From Podila epigama (taxonomy: Eukaryota; Mortierellomycota; Mortierellomycetes; Mortierellales; Mortierellaceae), in assembly GCA_015679605.1 (NCBI GenBank), contig JAAAVE010000697.1, positions 1 to 14,728 of the forward strand: a DNA stretch of 14,728 nt, written 5' to 3'. The first letter of the stretch is position 1. Every line of letters begins with the position of its first letter. Position numbers and translations under genes: made by a program. Below the pieces are notes generated by a model. The model was given only the letters and a program-made list of their open reading frames with translations. It was not told where the DNA came from and ran no database searches. Positions 13,101 to 14,728 of this stretch are shown one piece after another.

Positions 13101-13324
13101 CCGTTTGTTGAGGCGTGGCCATTGTTGCCGTGTATACTAGACTTTATATTGGTTGCAGTGCTGGAAGCAATCGGCGCGTTATTGTTGGTAAGTGATGCTG
13201 TAGTGCCTTGGTCTGTTGTTGTCGTGGTCGTTGTAGTGGCTGTTGTTGTTGCTGCCTTGGTAGTGACAGTGTCATTCCCAGACGTCTTTCTGCGTTGACT
13301 CAGTCCTGTTGCTGAGCTTGGCAT
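10119..13324 (-). CDS. ALG9: Dol-P-Man-dependent alpha-1,2-mannosyltransferase Alg9
   Basis: Alg9 (GT22, GT-C fold) works in the ER lumen, adding the seventh and ninth mannoses to the dolichol-linked N-glycan precursor from dolichol-phosphate mannose. Exons in gene order are 13324-12942, 12811-12550, 12315-12156, 12047-11752, 11636-11439, 11344-10544 and 10424-10119. Their phases all match and give 801 residues (human ALG9 about 611). Core motifs: DCDEVFNFWEP at 160-170, the acidic first luminal loop of GT22 enzymes; TWEYSPRYAIRSWAY; LGWPFSAAVGLP; GTEPWWFYLLNG; HKEERF at 480-485; VCVGKEWYRFPS; and a C-terminal luminal part with QYLIDLD. Many hydrophobic segments fit a polytopic membrane protein. 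Extra length comes from a 127-residue Thr-, Ser-, His- and Gly-rich N-terminal extension and a Thr-rich insert near residue 575. An acceptor-like TTCTTTTCAG lies just upstream of the start, so a 5' UTR intron is possible. Confidence 0.96.
13205..13262 (-). repeat. Threonine-codon repeat in ALG9 exon 1
   Basis: A near-repetitive run of ACN codons (seen on the plus strand as GTT, GTA, GTC and GTG triplets) encodes two Thr-rich tracts with up to eight Thr in a row, at about residues 21-40 of the Alg9 extension. The mix of synonymous codons suggests an old or selected tract rather than a fresh microsatellite expansion. A similar tract at 10871-10920 encodes the Thr-rich luminal insert. Confidence 0.7.
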
Positions 13325-14027
13325 TGTTGGACTGAAAAGAATATATAAAGATGACTTTTGATGTAAGAGTGTGATCCGTGATTCGTGATTTCGTGATTTC
13401 GTCGTTCGTAAGTTTGTTCAGGTCGTATCCTGAGAGAGAAATAGGGAGGGGAGTGAGGGGGTCGTGCAAAAGAAAAATAGAAGAGAAGAGAATAAGAAAA
13501 AATTAAAATCGTTACAAAGGTGTCATAAAAAAGGTACTCCTTCTTTGTCAGTCGGAGGTTTTTGATGTCGGTGTGGGCACCACGTTGGATTCAAGTGGAG
13601 TGGATTCCAGTGAGATGAACAAAAAGGAAACGAAGAACAATGCAATGGATGCATGTGCCTCAAGATTTAAAGGTGAGAATCAGGGAGAATTGCTCAATTC
13701 CTTCATTCGTTCTCCACGACAGGATGATTGTGAGCCAAAAATAAAAAAGCGTTTTTTTTTTGCACGAGCTTATTGCTGTATCAAATACAGGTACATACTA
13801 CCAAAAAGGACAATGATGAGACGCCTGACCATGTAGCTCGTTTATTAATGTCTAAGAGATGTTTGTTGGTGCAGGTATGCTTTGACTGACATGGATCGTA
13901 TAACACAAAAGATGGATGATATCACACAGGAGGATCCGGGTACAAGAGTAAGCTCACTTCTTTCTTTCTTTCTTTCACTTTGCATTGTAGAAGGAGGATG
14001 GAGTGATGACAGCAATGGACCGACCAT
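13325..14027. other. 703-bp gap: ALG9 upstream region and cupin 3' region
   Basis: Both flanking genes are on the minus strand, so this should hold the 3' UTR of the cupin gene and the promoter and 5' UTR of ALG9. On the minus strand near 13340 is TTTATATATTCTTTTCAG, which could be a TATA-like element or, better, the 3' end of a 5' UTR intron. A second acceptor-like CTATTTCTCTCTCAG lies near 13431-13446. Also present are a CGTGATTT tandem (13377-13399), a TTTC tandem (about 13958-13976) and plus-strand open stretches that may or may not be coding. I recognise no gene here. Confidence 0.5.
13377..13399. repeat. CGTGATT(T) short tandem repeat
   Basis: Three head-to-tail units, CGTGATT, CGTGATTT and CGTGATTT, followed by a partial unit CGTCG, lie about 55 bp upstream of the ALG9 start codon on its template side. 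This is within the likely 5' UTR or core promoter. It may be a simple slippage product or a cluster of binding sites. Confidence 0.6.
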
Positions 14028-14050
14028 TCAGACAATGCCAAAGTAGATAA
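13612..14050 (+). other. Possible small plus-strand gene, unrecognised
   Basis: Weak candidate only. An ATG at 13615 (MNKKETKNNAMDACASRFK) opens a frame that can be spliced from a donor at 13790 (CAG|GTACAT) to the acceptor GGTGCAG near 13875, continuing as YALTDMDRITQKMDDITQED. A second possible intron runs from GTAAGC (about 13949) through a TTTC-rich tract to TTGTAG (about 13990), after which the frame ends at TAA near 14050. The end would overlap the last cupin exon in antisense. Splice signals are reasonable, but the middle part contains nine T in a row and low-quality protein sequence, and no family is recognised. It could equally be untranslated sequence of the two minus-strand genes. 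Confidence 0.15.
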
Positions 14051-14610
14051 TTACCAAGTCCTCCGAACCAGTGTTCCTACATGGATTGTCAAGGAGAGAT
14101 GGAAAATAAGAATGAGTGTTGGTTCTTACAAAAGATGATTGAGATTGTTTTTCTCCATCTGGATTGGTCTATACCTGATCTCGTGAGCCTCCATGGGGAA
14201 GACTGTGACGGTGGTGCCTGCCTTGATTTCAAAGGTCTTTTGGTCGACCTGCATCTCGCCTTGGCCAGCTTGAAAGTGAAAAGCTAATGTTGGGCGAAAG
14301 TGGGGGAAGGTGAAGGTGAAGGAGAAGGTGAAGTATAAGTAGTTGGATCAAAAAGGATTCTCTTTAGTGACCATGCATTTTTTTTTTATGGTGAACTCCT
14401 TGTGAACAAACAAGAATAAGGGGGGGACGACATACTCTCGGTCATGTCCATGTGGTGATGCATGGAGGCTTGTTCTCCTGGCTTGAGGGTGGCAACGGCG
14501 AGCTGTGATACATTTGGCACTTCGCCCATCTTGAGAAGCACCTTCTTTTCCACAGTCGAATCATGCGAGATATATGCCACAGGCAAGGTATCCAAAGTTG
14601 TGACCTTCAT
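14028..14610 (-). CDS. Small single-domain cupin protein
   Basis: Exons in gene order are 14610-14436, 14283-14175 and 14076-14028, which join in frame (phases 1 and 2) into 110 residues. The start is the ATG at 14610 (MKVTTLDTLPVAYISHD); an upstream frame without ATG was not used. Cupin motif 1 is exact, G-x5-H-x-H-x4-E-x6-G, in GEQASMHHHMDMTETFHFQAG. Motif 2 is loose: GTTVTVFPMEAHEIRN keeps the metal-ligand His and the final Asn but has Phe-Pro-Met where Pro-x-Gly is usual. The three His and one Glu metal ligands are therefore all present, so metal binding is likely. The protein has no signal peptide or membrane segment. Function and substrate are unknown; single-domain cupins of this size include dioxygenases, isomerases and sugar-binding proteins. 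The last exon is only 49 nt and was placed because it completes the beta-strand and motif 2 with NTGSEDLVIIYFGIV. Confidence 0.85.
14306..14333. repeat. GGTGAA hexamer repeat in cupin intron 1
   Basis: Four-plus units of GAAGGT/GAAGGA in tandem lie within the first intron of the cupin gene (14284-14435), near its 3' end. On the transcribed (minus) strand this is a C/T-rich tract, so it may serve as the polypyrimidine tract of that intron's acceptor. Confidence 0.6.
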
Positions 14611-14728
14611 GATGCTTTCTGGTTGTTTTTTGTGTTGTTTCTGCGTTGTCAATAGAAGTGTTTGGAGTAAGGCAAGGTTGAATTTGCAACAGGAAAGTAA
14701 AGTGGGAGAGCGTCAAAAGATGAAAATG

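Noticed and set aside
13337-13346. TATATA-like sequence as an ALG9 TATA box
   Set aside because: It is only about 15-20 bp from the start codon, too near for a TATA box of this transcript; an intron acceptor tract is a better reading.

Overview
The window is a stretch of intron-rich eukaryotic nuclear DNA, most likely from a fungus. Introns are short (about 90-235 nt), start with GT (one with GC) and end in AG, and the encoded proteins are typical fungal housekeeping families. Low-complexity Ser, Gln and Thr tracts in the proteins and A/T homopolymers in introns and spacers would fit an early-diverging lineage (Mucoromycota or Mortierellomycota). That placement is an inference, not something the sequence proves. 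I see no prokaryotic operon, CRISPR array, transposon, rRNA or tRNA.

Layout from left to right. (1) 1-2480, plus strand: the 3' part of an ABCC/MRP-type ABC transporter gene (second membrane domain and NBD2), six exons. (2) 2888-4758, plus: complete HAT1, the type B histone acetyltransferase, seven exons, 375 aa. (3) 4894-10016, plus: a 1660-aa helical-repeat protein with a BTB/POZ domain near its C-terminus, made of a 3.4-kb exon, one intron and a 1.6-kb exon. (4) 10119-13324, minus: complete ALG9, the ER mannosyltransferase of N-glycan precursor assembly, seven exons, 801 aa. (5) 14028-14610, minus: a 110-aa single-domain cupin, three exons.

Genes 1-3 are tandem, with spacers of 407 and 135 bp. 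Gene 3 and ALG9 converge with only 102 bp between their stop codons. The cupin gene and ALG9 are tandem on the minus strand, with 703 bp between them. That gap holds no gene I can identify, although part of it could be read as a small plus-strand gene.

The genes do not form an evident pathway; this looks like ordinary compact fungal gene order. The least explained item is the large helical-repeat/BTB protein. Its architecture resembles ARM-BTB substrate adaptors of CUL3 ubiquitin ligases such as ARMC5, but the link is only architectural. Its single intron is open in frame up to a stop codon that coincides with the splice acceptor, so retaining the intron would give a form without BTB. All exon boundaries were derived by hand from splice signals, reading frame and recalled family patterns; no database search was run.
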